Notes: a model not told the origin generated them from the sequence alone. A DNA stretch of 64,000 nt from Pedobacter sp. WC2423 (GCF_040822065.1 NZ_CP162005.1:3410001-3474000), one strand, 5' to 3'; shown: positions 39,678 to 49,107, counted from the first letter of the stretch. Numbers and translations are program-made.

Positions 39678-40853
39678 TTAGTGGGGCAGCACTTCTGCCA
39701 GTTTACGCTCCAGTGCTGCTCCACGTAGGTTTTTTGCAATAATTTTACCATCCGGACCGATCAGGAAATTCGACGGGATCGCAGTGACATCAAACAGTTT
39801 ACCGACTTTTTGGCCGGCATCCAGTAGATTTGGCCAGGATAATTTATCCTCACGCAAGGCGGCCATCCAGGAGTCTCTGCCGAAATCTGAAGAGATGCCC
39901 AGTACATTAAAATTGTAAGTAGAGAATTTTTGATAGGCCGCAACTACATTAGGATTTTCCTGTCTGCAAGGCACGCACCAGCTGGCCCAGAAATCGACAA
40001 GTACGTATTTACCGCGGTAAGATGATAGCTTGACCACCTTTCCAGTAGAATCCGGCAGAGAGAATTCGGGTGCAACCATCCCAACACTTACTTTCTGTGC
40101 ACGTTGCAGGTCCGTTGTCAGTTTCCTCCCAGCTAAGGTCAGTTTCAATGGGGCCTTAATCTGTTTAAACAACCCCATAGCCAGTTCAAAAGGCATTCCG
40201 TGCCTGAAAGACTCTGATAAAAGATACAGACTGAAATAATTGGAGGGATGACGGGCAATATATGAACTGTCAGTGGTGGTTTTCAAATTATCCAGCGAAT
40301 CTGATCTCTTTTCTATTGCCTTCATCTGCTGCTTGAGCTTAGCTCTGTCTTGCGTACTATCCCCCATCAAATCCTCAACTTTGAAATAGGCAGACCTTAC
40401 TTCGCTCAAAGCCGTTATAAGGTCCGCTGTTTTACTTTCATAGGCTACCTTTTCTGTATTCAAAGGAGAACCTGAAAATACGGCCTGTGAAATGTTTCCC
40501 AAAGAAAAAGAGACGTTCAAAACCCCTTTCTCAATAAACAATTCAGAGGACGGGCGTACAGCTTCGCCCCCCTCCTTAGTGGACAGGGAATAAGAAAGGA
40601 TTGCCCATACCGGATCCTTTACGTTCCCGCAGAAACTAAAGGTCCCGTTTTTCACCAGGGCAGAATCCTGTTGCATATTATCGCCTCTATAACGTTCAAG
40701 ATATACAGTCACCTTATCAGTGGATTTCATGCCGGTTATTTTCCCTTTTAATGTATAATTCGGAGCTTTCTTCTGCGCAAAGGACACAGCGCTGCCTGTG
40801 ATCAGCAACAGAAAAAGTATCCATTGGATCGATCTGTGATTATATGTGTTCAT
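39678..40853 (-). CDS. TlpA-like periplasmic thioredoxin with DUF4369 domain
   Basis: 391 residues with a signal peptide ending SAVSFAQ. Residues 30-130 are the DUF4369 beta domain (LKGKITGMKSTDKVTVYLER), a helical linker follows, and residues 250-391 are a redoxin domain: VAPEFSLPDSTGKVVKLSSY, DFWASWCVPCRQENP with Cys293 and Cys296, and AIPSNFLIGPDGKI. A periplasmic disulfide reductase, ten bases downstream of susD and 73 upstream of the M16 gene. Confidence 0.92.
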   Translation of the reverse strand: MNTYNHRSIQWILFLLLITGSAVSFAQKKAPNYTLKGKITGMKSTDKVTVYLERYRGDNMQQDSALVKNGTFSFCGNVKDPVWAILSYSLSTKEGGEAVRPSSELFIEKGVLNVSFSLGNISQAVFSGSPLNTEKVAYESKTADLITALSEVRSAYFKVEDLMGDSTQDRAKLKQQMKAIEKRSDSLDNLKTTTDSSYIARHPSNYFSLYLLSESFRHGMPFELAMGLFKQIKAPLKLTLAGRKLTTDLQRAQKVSVGMVAPEFSLPDSTGKVVKLSSYRGKYVLVDFWASWCVPCRQENPNVVAAYQKFSTYNFNVLGISSDFGRDSWMAALREDKLSWPNLLDAGQKVGKLFDVTAIPSNFLIGPDGKIIAKNLRGAALERKLAEVLPH

Positions 40854-40863
40854 TTCTATAAAT

Positions 40864-42246
40864 TTAGTTGTAACCTGGGTTTTGTACCAGTTTTGGATTA
40901 TTTCGTATTTCCGCCCTCGGTATCGGGTATAAGGCAGCAGTATGTTTCCAGTGGGTAGGTTTATTGACAGACATTACCTGGTCAATATGTCCCAGCCTGC
41001 GCAGGTTAAACCAGCGATCGGACCATTCGAAACACAACTCCACCCTTCTTTCCTGTTCTATGGCATCAAGGATCGACGTTTCCGTCTGTCCGTCAGGCAG
41101 ATTTCCCAGCCCCGCACGGTTCCGTATGGTATTCACGTCCTGCGCAGCAGCTTTAAGCTGTCCAAGCTTAGCTAAGGCCTCTGCACGAATCAGGTACTGC
41201 TCAGCTAGTCTCAACACTACCGTATATTCCTTATAATCTGAACTTTCTTCAGCTAATCTGTATTTGTAGATCCTGTAATCGCCAGCTTCCTCCTTGATGT
41301 AATTCCATCTGCGCTTGTCGCCATCCTCAAAGGCGTCCAGCAGACTATTACTGCCTTGATCTGCAACTGCAACCTCAGAAAAATCATCCAGGGTAGCGCC
41401 TCCTATACTATAGCCTATGTTATTCCATATCTGAAGGATTGATTCATTGTTGTCACTATGGAAGATATCCATTTCTGCATCTTCAGCACTGGTACCATTC
41501 ATCGCTCCAAGACTATACTGAGCCTGGTTATTGATGATTTCGGAAGCTTTCACATTTGCATTATTCCAGTCGCCGGTATACAAATATACACGCGACAGCA
41601 ATGCTTTAACTGCCCATTTATTTGCTCTTACACGACCAGCTGTAGGGTATTGATCACCAAGATATTTCTCGGCTTTAAGCAGGTCTGCCAGTATTTGTGT
41701 ATATACCGTAGCTACTGGTGTCCGGGCCAGATCTTTGGTTTCTTTATAGCCAGTGCTGGTTACCAGTGGTACATCGCCAAAAAAATTGACCAGATAGAAA
41801 TAACAAAAGGAGCGTATAAACAGGGCCTCTCCAGTTGCCTTTTCCTTGCCGGCAGTAGTCATACCAGACGAGGCCGCAGTACCTTCGATGATCGAATTTG
41901 CAATATAGATCGCACTGTAATAATCTGACCAGTAGATCTCGGTACTGGAGTTGACAGGAACGATATTGTTATTGAACATATTCAGGTAAGAATCGTTTGT
42001 CGTTGTTCCTGGCTTCAGTTCATCAGAAGAAAGCCCTGCTGCCACGGGTATATCAAATAAACTACTGTTACCTGCCCATTTAACGTACATACCCACCACC
42101 ACACTATCAGCAGATCTGTCGGTGGCATATACTTGTCCGGTAGTTCTGATAAACTCAGGCTCCACTTTTAATATTTTTTTACAGGATGATGTGCTGACCA
42201 CTGTTAACATCAAGAGGAAAGCTGTGCGGCGTATCAAATTTCTCAT
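40864..42246 (-). CDS. SusD/RagB-family nutrient-binding lipoprotein
   Basis: 460 residues. Lipoprotein signal MRNLIRRTAFLLMLTVVSTSSCKK. TPR-like fold with SusD landmarks: the FIRSFCYFYLVNFFGDVPLV block, NKWAVKALLSRVYLYTGDW, LAEQYLIRAEALAKLGQ, QERRVELCFEWSDRWFNLRR and the closing YPIPRAEIRNNPKLVQNPGY. It is the surface lid of the transporter made by the susC gene nine bases upstream. The substrate cannot be read from sequence. Confidence 0.94.
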   Translation of the reverse strand: MRNLIRRTAFLLMLTVVSTSSCKKILKVEPEFIRTTGQVYATDRSADSVVVGMYVKWAGNSSLFDIPVAAGLSSDELKPGTTTNDSYLNMFNNNIVPVNSSTEIYWSDYYSAIYIANSIIEGTAASSGMTTAGKEKATGEALFIRSFCYFYLVNFFGDVPLVTSTGYKETKDLARTPVATVYTQILADLLKAEKYLGDQYPTAGRVRANKWAVKALLSRVYLYTGDWNNANVKASEIINNQAQYSLGAMNGTSAEDAEMDIFHSDNNESILQIWNNIGYSIGGATLDDFSEVAVADQGSNSLLDAFEDGDKRRWNYIKEEAGDYRIYKYRLAEESSDYKEYTVVLRLAEQYLIRAEALAKLGQLKAAAQDVNTIRNRAGLGNLPDGQTETSILDAIEQERRVELCFEWSDRWFNLRRLGHIDQVMSVNKPTHWKHTAALYPIPRAEIRNNPKLVQNPGYN

Positions 42247-42255
42247 TGTATAATT

Positions 42256-45200
42256 TTAAAAAGTTGTTCTTAGACCAAAAGTAACTGAGCGTAGCGTAGG
42301 CATACTGATACCTGTTTCGGGATCCAGCCCGGGATAGCCGGTCAGGGTAAACAGATTATTTCCCATTGCATACACACGCAAATTTTTCATTCCTAATTTA
42401 CCTGCCTGTTTTTCTGAGAAGTTAAACCCGAGGGATACATTTGAAAGTCTGATATAAGAACTATTAAATGTAGTGGCCAGACTTGAATTGTATGTTAATA
42501 TCAGCGCACCATCCGTGGTATAAGCGATACGGCTACCCGGATTTTCCGGACTTTGCCATCTGTTGAGCACTTCTACCGACTGATTATCCATAGTTGCACC
42601 GGGGCTCAAATACAATGCATTGTTTGGCCCGCTCTTTTTAAAGCTGAAGAAAACGTCCAGGTCAAACCGCTTATAAGAGAAATTATTGGTAAAGCCACCG
42701 TAAAATGTTGGCAAAAGATTAGCTAAGGGCACAAAATCATCTGGATAGGTCAACGTGCCATTTCCATCTACATCCCTGAATACAGGCTTACCTGTCTGAG
42801 GATCTATTTTCTGATAGTCAAACCCCCATAACAATGATAAGGATTTACCCAGCATATATTGAGTGCTGTAAACGGAGTTTTGCAGGTCCGGGAATGAAAG
42901 TAACTTATTTCTTCCTACGCTCAGGTTAAAACTTGTTGTCCAGCTAAAATTTTTATGTTTAATCTGTGAAGTGTTCAACATAAATTCCCATCCGGTATTC
43001 TGTATCTGTGCATCCATATTCTGGTTTACACTAGACACTCCGGCTTGTGAAGGCAAGGGATAGGCGATCAGCTGGTTGCCTGACCGGTTCCGGTAGTAAT
43101 TTACGCTGAGCATCACTGCATCGTTCAGGAAACCAAGCTCTATTGCAACTTCGAATTTCTTATTTTCTTCCCATCGGTAATCACTGTTAAAAACATTTTG
43201 AGGAGCAAGTCCGGTCCCCTGATACTTGATGGGGTCTTTTATATAGTTCACAAAATAACTATAATCCCCAATATTATCATTACCACTAAGTCCGTAACTT
43301 CCCCTCAGTTTACCCGTGCTTAAAAAGGGCACTGCCGATTTCATCCAGGGGCGTTCTGTAAAAACCCAGGCTGCACCGAGCGACCAGAAATCGCCAAATT
43401 GTTTCCCGGGCGCAAAACGTGAAGAACCGTCACGTCTCAGTGTCGCATTCACGAAAAGTTCATTCTGGTATTCATACCCTATACGGGTAAAAGCAGAAAG
43501 GAAACGATACTGGCTTGCCAGTTGTGTAGTATCTGAAATTTTGGCGGCAGACACATTGCCCAACATCGCATCATCCGTATAGCCATAGGCATTTAAGCCA
43601 TAACTGGATGATCGGTTATCAATATAGGTACCTCCGAGTAGTGCACGGAAAGTACTGTTTCCACGGTGAAGGACATAATCTGCCTGGGGCTCAAAGGTAA
43701 ATGAGTTGTTTTTGCTATTTGCATAATTTGTTCTTCCGCTGGGCTCAAAAGATTTCGGATCTTGTGCAGCAAGAGGGGATAGAAACATTTGCCTGACTCG
43801 CAGATCAGTATAACCAACGCTGGCCTTTAATGTCAGATCAGGCAATACTTTATAACTCCCAACAAAATTGCTGATGATATTCCTGGACTTGTTTTCCATC
43901 GTTGTCAGCGAAGAGGCAACCGGATTTCCGACTGCCCAGTTTAAAGAACCATCCTCATTATATAAAGAGTAATTTGGTGGCAGGGCGTAAAAAGCAACAG
44001 GATCCAGGGCAATAGCGGTATTCTTATCACCTGAATAACTGAGGGACAAAGCAAGATTCAATTTATTATTCTTTGAATTGTGATCGGCATTGAACCTTAC
44101 ATTTCCACTTTTTAGTCCATCTTTACTATTGTATACGGTTTTCTCATTTCTATATCCTCCGCCCAGCATAAAACGCGTCTGGTTACTACCTCCAGAAATA
44201 TTCAGTTCTGCATTTTGCGTTAATGCAGTTTTACCAAAAAATTCCTTTTGCCAATTGGTATATTTAGTTTGGCTCCAGCTGGTTAAATCGGGATAAGTAT
44301 CTTTGGTGATTTTTATTCCATCATTGATTGCGGCCTGCCTGCGCATGTCCAGGTATTGTGGCGTATTCAGCATATCGATGTAATGAGGGATTTTAGCAAC
44401 TGAAGCATATACGTCGGCCCCTATTTGTATTTGTCCCGTTTTACCTCTTTTTGTGGTAATCAGGATCACCCCATTGGCACCTCTTGCCCCATAAATCGCT
44501 GTTGCATCCGCATCTTTAAGTACCTCAATATTAGCGATTGAATTTGGATCTATACTTTTAAATGGGCTCTCTCTTGATCCTGTACTTAATATTCCAACAT
44601 TGGTTAATAAGGCAATAGAACCGGAGGAAAAGGGCACACCATCTACGATATAGAGCGGCATTCTGGCTTTTCCATCCGTATTCAATGTATTTATCCCCCT
44701 TATTTGCACAGTGGCCTGTGCTCCCGGCAATCCACTGTTATTGGTAATCAACAGGCCCGCGGCCCTCCCCTGTAATGCAGCAATAGGATCTGAAGTTGGT
44801 GTTTTCTCCAATACAGCCGCATCTATAGAAACTGTAGAGCCGGTATTTGTTCTTTGGGAAGCTTTTTGTCCGTAAGCCAGCACCCGCACTTCATCCAGGG
44901 CATTGGTACTGAGCTTCAGTTCAATATTGATTACCCCCTCCACATCCGCCACACGTATTCTCTGCTGCTGATAGCCAATATAACTCACTACCAGTACATC
45001 TTCCTTTTCAAGCCCCTCGATGAAAAAACTGCCATCCTCTTTGGTCCGGCTCACCTGGTGTGTGCGCTCCACCAGGATGGATACCCCTCCGAGTGCTCCC
45101 TGTTGCACTTTCACCACTCCCCTTACTGTTATTTTAGGGATGAATAAGCTGATAATTTTTTCCGTTACAGACTTCTCCTTCCTGCTGATAATCACCGAAT

Positions 45201-45534
45201 GGTCGTCGATTGCATAACTGAAAGGAAGATTTTCCAGACATTTATCCAGCACTTTTTCCAGCGCAGCATTCCTGAAGCCTGCATCTATTTTTACCGTTTG
45301 AAAAAGCTGATCTGAAGAGGCGATGACATAGTAACCTGTCTGCTTTCTGATCTCTCCGAAAATTTCTTTGAGCGTACTGTTTTTCTGTACAAAAGTAACC
45401 TTTTGGGCGAATCCGGCGGCGCTCACCTGAAGCAACGTTGCTAAGAGTATAATAGTTGTTAACTTCATGATAACCAATATTTTATAAAAGCAGCGCAAAG
45501 GCTTGCATAAAATCTTATTATAATTTTTATACAT
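42256..45534 (-). CDS. SusC/RagA-family TonB-linked outer-membrane transporter
   Basis: 1092 residues. After an N-terminal leader (ATG 45534; a second ATG at 45468 begins the core signal sequence MKLTTIILLATLLQVSAAG) come an STN domain (about 60-125), a carboxypeptidase-like domain (ITVRGVVKVQQGALGG), the plug (DPIAALQGRAAGLLI, IRGINTL, YIVDGVPF, GARGANGVILITTK) and a beta barrel ending FGLRTTF. The STN domain is typical of SusC proteins that signal to a FecR anti-sigma factor, and fecR/fecI genes lie just upstream. Confidence 0.95.
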   Translation of the reverse strand: MYKNYNKILCKPLRCFYKILVIMKLTTIILLATLLQVSAAGFAQKVTFVQKNSTLKEIFGEIRKQTGYYVIASSDQLFQTVKIDAGFRNAALEKVLDKCLENLPFSYAIDDHSVIISRKEKSVTEKIISLFIPKITVRGVVKVQQGALGGVSILVERTHQVSRTKEDGSFFIEGLEKEDVLVVSYIGYQQQRIRVADVEGVINIELKLSTNALDEVRVLAYGQKASQRTNTGSTVSIDAAVLEKTPTSDPIAALQGRAAGLLITNNSGLPGAQATVQIRGINTLNTDGKARMPLYIVDGVPFSSGSIALLTNVGILSTGSRESPFKSIDPNSIANIEVLKDADATAIYGARGANGVILITTKRGKTGQIQIGADVYASVAKIPHYIDMLNTPQYLDMRRQAAINDGIKITKDTYPDLTSWSQTKYTNWQKEFFGKTALTQNAELNISGGSNQTRFMLGGGYRNEKTVYNSKDGLKSGNVRFNADHNSKNNKLNLALSLSYSGDKNTAIALDPVAFYALPPNYSLYNEDGSLNWAVGNPVASSLTTMENKSRNIISNFVGSYKVLPDLTLKASVGYTDLRVRQMFLSPLAAQDPKSFEPSGRTNYANSKNNSFTFEPQADYVLHRGNSTFRALLGGTYIDNRSSSYGLNAYGYTDDAMLGNVSAAKISDTTQLASQYRFLSAFTRIGYEYQNELFVNATLRRDGSSRFAPGKQFGDFWSLGAAWVFTERPWMKSAVPFLSTGKLRGSYGLSGNDNIGDYSYFVNYIKDPIKYQGTGLAPQNVFNSDYRWEENKKFEVAIELGFLNDAVMLSVNYYRNRSGNQLIAYPLPSQAGVSSVNQNMDAQIQNTGWEFMLNTSQIKHKNFSWTTSFNLSVGRNKLLSFPDLQNSVYSTQYMLGKSLSLLWGFDYQKIDPQTGKPVFRDVDGNGTLTYPDDFVPLANLLPTFYGGFTNNFSYKRFDLDVFFSFKKSGPNNALYLSPGATMDNQSVEVLNRWQSPENPGSRIAYTTDGALILTYNSSLATTFNSSYIRLSNVSLGFNFSEKQAGKLGMKNLRVYAMGNNLFTLTGYPGLDPETGISMPTLRSVTFGLRTTF

Positions 45535-45596
45535 TTGGTATCTGTTAAAATTGAATTGATTCTTTACCTGATAAGATTAGGTTTTAGCAAAACACG

Positions 45597-45622
45597 GCCA
45601 GGGATGTTCCACCATCCCTGGC
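45597..45622 (-). terminator. Hairpin between fecR and susC
   Basis: GCCAGGGATG / CATCCCTGGC, ten perfect pairs and a six-base loop, 133 bases past the fecR stop. The tail has a few Ts, so it may terminate or attenuate rather than stop fully. Confidence 0.55.
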
Positions 45623-45754
45623 TACTTTGTTTTTGAAATATCAATAGGCTAAAACCTTTGCGTAGGTTCCTTCCTAAGGATCGTGTTGGTGGTTCTTCAT
45701 GTTGGTTGGTTTAGGTTTGAGTGATGAATATTGATTAGTGATATTTCAGGCCTT

Positions 45755-46909
45755 TTAATGATCAACGAATACTTTATTTCCGGTAATTTCGAATGATACA
45801 TCTTTGGTCTTGGCCAGAAGCCTTAATGTTTTAGAGAGCTGGTCATACTTGGTTATAGTACCCAGGAACTTCTTCTGCTTAATCTCCTGATTTTTGTAAA
45901 TGATCTCCACATTGTACCATCTGGCAATTCTTGACAGGATATTTTCCAGAGGTTCATCATTGAACATAAAGTATCCTTGCGTCCAGGCAACGGCCTCATC
46001 AGGGTTCACAGCTACAATTTGTTCAGCTGTAGACGAGCGTATAAACTGCTGACTGGGCTTCAGTAACTGGTTGTTGATTTTTACGCTTCCTTCCAGGAGC
46101 GTAGTTTTGGAAAGATTATCATCGGGATAGGCCGAAATATTAAAGTGGGTACCCAATACTTCCACCGTTTGTCCTTTACTGTACACAACAAATGGATGAG
46201 CTTTATCTTTTGCTACTTCAAAATATGCTTCGCCTGTCAGTTCTACTTTACGGCTGAGGGCCCCGAGGAAGGATGAAGGATATTTGAGAGAAGAAGCCGC
46301 GTTTAGCATCACTTTAGTTCCATCCGGCAAACGCACTTCATAATTTTGTCCGCGTAAAGTAGACAGGGTATTGATTTGATTGTTACCGGCTGTACCCCGG
46401 TCAACTACTTCGTATACAATTTGTCCGTCGCTGGTTTTACGGATAACCACCCCCTGCTCTTTTGCCAGCTCACCTTTACGGGCATTAGAAAGTACGATGA
46501 TTTTTCCATCAGGCAGTGTAAGTGTAGCGTTGTTTTTTCCAGGGTTAATATCTTTTGTGTAAACTACCTGTTCCTGCTTCGGTTGCGTTTTTACTACATG
46601 AAAAAGTGCAGTTCCAACAGCTATACATAGTGCTGCCGCAATGGATATCCTTTTCCACAGCGCAGGCCTGTGTATTTGTGGAGTTGATATCGTATTTTGT
46701 TTCTCCAAACTTTTGATGCCATTAACAGATAGCACTTTTCTCCAGATCTCATCACGAAACGGGCCATCCTCAATAACTTTCCCGGTTTTCTTTTCAGATC
46801 TGGCCGAAAAAATATATAAATACTCAACAATTTCCTTCTCTTCCGGCGTACAAAGTCCCTGTTGGTACTTTTTAAGTAAATTATCCGGATCATTCTGATG
46901 ATTTCCCAT
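45755..46909 (-). CDS. FecR-family anti-sigma factor (DUF4974)
   Basis: 384 residues. Cytoplasmic N-terminal sigma-binding part, one membrane segment near residues 88-105 (ISIAAALCIAVGTALFHVV), a periplasmic FecR domain (LNAASSLKYPSSF, GEAYFEVAKDKAHPFVV, TLLEGSVKI) and the C-terminal DUF4974/STN-like domain (LENILSRIARWYNVEIIY). It holds the ECF sigma factor encoded 69 bases upstream until SusC signals substrate. Confidence 0.93.
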   Translation of the reverse strand: MGNHQNDPDNLLKKYQQGLCTPEEKEIVEYLYIFSARSEKKTGKVIEDGPFRDEIWRKVLSVNGIKSLEKQNTISTPQIHRPALWKRISIAAALCIAVGTALFHVVKTQPKQEQVVYTKDINPGKNNATLTLPDGKIIVLSNARKGELAKEQGVVIRKTSDGQIVYEVVDRGTAGNNQINTLSTLRGQNYEVRLPDGTKVMLNAASSLKYPSSFLGALSRKVELTGEAYFEVAKDKAHPFVVYSKGQTVEVLGTHFNISAYPDDNLSKTTLLEGSVKINNQLLKPSQQFIRSSTAEQIVAVNPDEAVAWTQGYFMFNDEPLENILSRIARWYNVEIIYKNQEIKQKKFLGTITKYDQLSKTLRLLAKTKDVSFEITGNKVFVDH

Positions 46910-46978
46910 CCTTTATTTGCTTCTACTGTGGTTAATTACAATGATAACAACTAAAGAAGGGTCTGGTAGTAGACAGAA

Positions 46979-47554
46979 TTAAAAAAAAGTTAAGAAAATA
47001 TTAAATGAATCACCCATTTTACTTTTAAGAATGCGCAAAGCATTATTTATTTGCTTTTTTACGGTTTTATCGGAGATATTCAATTGTTCAGCAATTTCTT
47101 TGTGTGTTTTATGCTGCTTCCTGCTCAATTCAAACACTTCACGCATTTTTGGTGGCAGACTGTTTAATCCTTCTTCAATCACACGTTTGAGGTCCTGTTC
47201 CCTTACCCTGCTGTCTGGTAATTGTGCAGGATGCTGAATGACATGCTCTACCTGTGCTAAATATTTAGCTTCTATCTTGAAATGTTTCAGGCGGTTTAAA
47301 ATTCTGTTGCGCGTAACTGCATAGAGGAAAGCCGTTAAATTAGGACAGATGGGATGGCTGTCGGATCTTGACCACAAGGCCGTGAACACTTCCTGAACTA
47401 CATCCTTTGCTTCCTCTTCATCATTCAGCATATGGTTGGCATGGCGAATGAGCAGCAGCCAGTAACGGTCATAAATGATTTCAAAGGCTTCTTTATTACC
47501 TAAATTGAAAGCATTTAAAAGATCGTCATCACTTTCAGGAACAAATGCTGTCAT
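46979..47554 (-). CDS. ECF sigma factor, FecI-like
   Basis: 191 residues from ATG 47552-47554 (MTAFVPES); the frame's longer start is not conserved. Region 2 has AFEIIYDRYWLLLIRHA and AKDVVQEVFTALW; region 4 has LPPKMREVFELSRKQHKTHKEIAEQLNIS and KTVKKQINNAL. With FecR and the STN-bearing SusC it makes a cell-surface signalling switch for this uptake locus. Confidence 0.93.
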   Translation of the reverse strand: MTAFVPESDDDLLNAFNLGNKEAFEIIYDRYWLLLIRHANHMLNDEEEAKDVVQEVFTALWSRSDSHPICPNLTAFLYAVTRNRILNRLKHFKIEAKYLAQVEHVIQHPAQLPDSRVREQDLKRVIEEGLNSLPPKMREVFELSRKQHKTHKEIAEQLNISDKTVKKQINNALRILKSKMGDSFNIFLTFF

Positions 47555-47775
47555 ATTCAAAAGTAACAATAAATACCATTTCAACAAATAATTCCAATAT
47601 CCACGGCAATTCTTAAAAACCAAATACTGTTAGCCTGGTGAGAATCTCTGCTAAACAAAACAAGCTGGAGCTTTTTGCTACGGCTGCTTGACTGATTTTT
47701 CCTTTGAAGCCAGGATACTTCCTGTTATAGAAATAAAAAAAACCATCCTAATAACTAGAATGGGGTTTTATATTT

Positions 47776-47925
47776 CTATGCATTGAACAAATCGTCCATG
47801 GTCACCTCGTTTTGTACGAGCCCAGTTTTATATAGGTTATCCTTCGTACCATAGGTCGTGACCATTGTCAGGAATAAGGTTTTCTTTGTTTTTGTTACCG
47901 CTTTACCCTTCTGCAAGGATATAAA
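47776..47925 (-). pseudogene. C-terminal remnant of an AAA-family ATPase
   Basis: An open minus-strand frame ends at TAG 47776-47778 and reads LFLTMVTTYGTKDNLYKTG followed by LVQNEVTMDDLFNA. I recognise this as the closing block of a common Bacteroidetes ATP-binding protein family (archaeal-ATPase type). No Walker motifs or other part of the gene are upstream; the frame loses sense near 47925, next to an inverted repeat. Confidence 0.55.
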
Positions 47926-47928
47926 CTT

Positions 47929-47960
47929 TTGGCGAGCTATCAATACATATAGCTCGCCAA
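47929..47960. repeat. Perfect inverted repeat TTGGCGAGCTAT
   Basis: Twelve-base arms with an eight-base loop; the core GGCGAGCTAT occurs a third time at 47985-47994. It lies where the ATPase remnant breaks off. Confidence 0.75.
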
Positions 47961-47997
47961 ATCTATGTAAAACATATTACTTGTGGCGAGCTATCCT

Positions 47998-48080
47998 GAT
48001 CTTAACGTTACATGTGCCATATTTTTGTAATGGTGCAGGTAAACTTTCGCTTCTACTGTTGCTATTTTTCAAGTTTAAAA
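47998..48080. repeat. Dispersed repeat, copy 1
   Basis: About 83 bases starting GATCTTAACGTTACATGTGC, nearly identical to 51148-51231 in the same orientation. Function unknown; no frame in it is coding. Confidence 0.85.
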
Positions 48081-48524
48081 GGATCAAGTCATAAACTTGT
48101 GGATCAGGGATTAAATTTCAAGTTTTGGGTTTGATATTTTTTGAGTTCAAATCAGCTGGTTACGATTCTTTAATCAGCTAGTTACTTCCTGATTTTATAG
48201 TTCAATTTATCCTTATTAAATGCTCCTGATTACTTTGATAAGAGATCGGCCAACGCTTCAGCGGAATTCTTAGGAGTAGGAAAGATCCTGATTTTTCCAG
48301 GCTGGCTACTTTGACGAAAGTGCTCTGATGCCTTTGGGTTTCCATTGTTTGTTTCCTTTTGCCCGGTACAGAACTTTTGAAACAACCTGTACGCCAAACT
48401 GCTGCTTTAAAAATGAAATCGTCCTGGATTCCCTTTGAAAATTTACCCGTTAAACTTCCCATAATAAATATCTTTTCACCAATGTAAGCCATTAGCGTTA
48501 AAGATTATCCTGATGCGTAAAAAA

Positions 48525-48569
48525 TGTCCGCAATTGTCCGCAGCTGTCTGCAATTGTCCGCAGTTGTCC
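48525..48569. repeat. Tandem 10-bp repeats (TGTCCGCAAT)
   Basis: About 4.5 units of TGTCYGCARY in a row inside the inverted-repeat segment. Confidence 0.9.
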
Positions 48570-48571
48570 AT

Positions 48572-48598
48572 GGGTTAGTCAAAGGGTTAGTCAAAGGG
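48572..48598. repeat. Tandem 12-bp repeats (GGGTTAGTCAAA)
   Basis: Two exact copies and the first three bases of a third. Confidence 0.9.
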
Positions 48599-48691
48599 AA
48601 AATTATAATTTCATTCATCTTCAACTAGTTATGGTTGGGTTGTGCCTGAGTGGTGGTCGGGGTGACACCAGGTTGTAAACGGGCTGTAACT

Positions 48692-48741
48692 ATGGCAAGT
48701 CTAAGTCATTTCAACTAGTTGTTTTGACTTAGAGTTGCCAT
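48692..48741. repeat. Long inverted repeat centred on AACTAGTT
   Basis: Arms ATGGCAAGTCTAAGTCA and TGACTTAGAGTTGCCAT pair at all but one position around a 16-base loop. Confidence 0.85.
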
Positions 48742-48777
48742 GCTCTCGCGTTACTTTAGCACTGCTCTTACCCTAAC

Positions 48778-48821
48778 GAGTACTCAGGCAGTACTCGGAC
48801 AGTACCCGGGCAGTACCCGGC
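48778..48821. repeat. Tandem 11-bp repeats (CAGTACYCGGG)
   Basis: Four units, the last three close copies; all contain the palindromic AGTACT or near variant. Confidence 0.85.
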
Positions 48822-49073
48822 CGATATAGCTTTATGATTTAGCTATTTTGAATTTATTTACGAACAGCCCGGCCTTGTTTCACCTAAGTCATTCCAATGC
48901 AAATTGAAAGCTTTCAGCGCAATTTCCAGAGGCATAAGAGCATCCGTGACAGCAAAGACTTTCTGTTTAGCGTGTCAAAATTTATGCTTAAAAAAGAGCC
49001 TGCTCCACAAGTTTATGACTTGATCCATTAAAAAATTGAATGGGGTAAGTAGAGTTCCTTAATATGGAAATAA

Positions 49074-49107
49074 AAAAACCCATCCTAATAGTTAGAATGG
49101 GGTTTTT
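49074..49107 (-). terminator. Terminator hairpin copy beside the tRNA fragment
   Basis: AAAACCCAT...ATGGGGTTTT with A and T runs; counterpart of 51391-51426, the terminator of the intact tRNA-Asn. Confidence 0.65.

Larger units (their letters stand above)
47555..48080. other. Accessory stretch with gene debris and hairpins
   Basis: Holds a degenerate hairpin like those near the tRNA-Asn genes (AAAACCAT...ATGGGGTTTT, about 47738-47770), an ATPase C-terminal remnant (47776-47925), an inverted repeat (47929-47960) and the first copy of a repeat shared with 51148-51231. No intact gene. Confidence 0.6.
48081..49026. mobile_element. 946-bp segment bounded by 28-bp inverted repeats, non-autonomous
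   Basis: The left end (48081-48108, GGATCAAGTCATAAACTTGT...) and right end (48999-49026) are inverted copies matching at 27 of 28 positions. The left end adjoins the dispersed repeat and the right end adjoins the tRNA-flank repeat. Inside I see no credible transposase: one 87-codon minus-strand frame (from MGSLTGKFSKG, about 48202-48462) is not recognisable, and there are three blocks of short tandem repeats and one long hairpin. It looks like a decayed or MITE-like element. A target duplication is not clear. Confidence 0.5.

Noticed and set aside
47858..48094. 78-codon plus-strand frame
   Set aside because: It is antisense to the ATPase remnant and crosses repeats; composition is not protein-like.
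48202..48492. 96-codon minus-strand frame inside the inverted-repeat element
   Set aside because: Not recognisable, and another frame of the same stretch also looks protein-like (KIRIFPTPKNSAEALADLLS), which suggests frameshifted debris instead of a gene.
48525..48821. Tandem repeats as a CRISPR array
   Set aside because: Units are 10-12 bases with no spacers and no cas genes; these are minisatellites.
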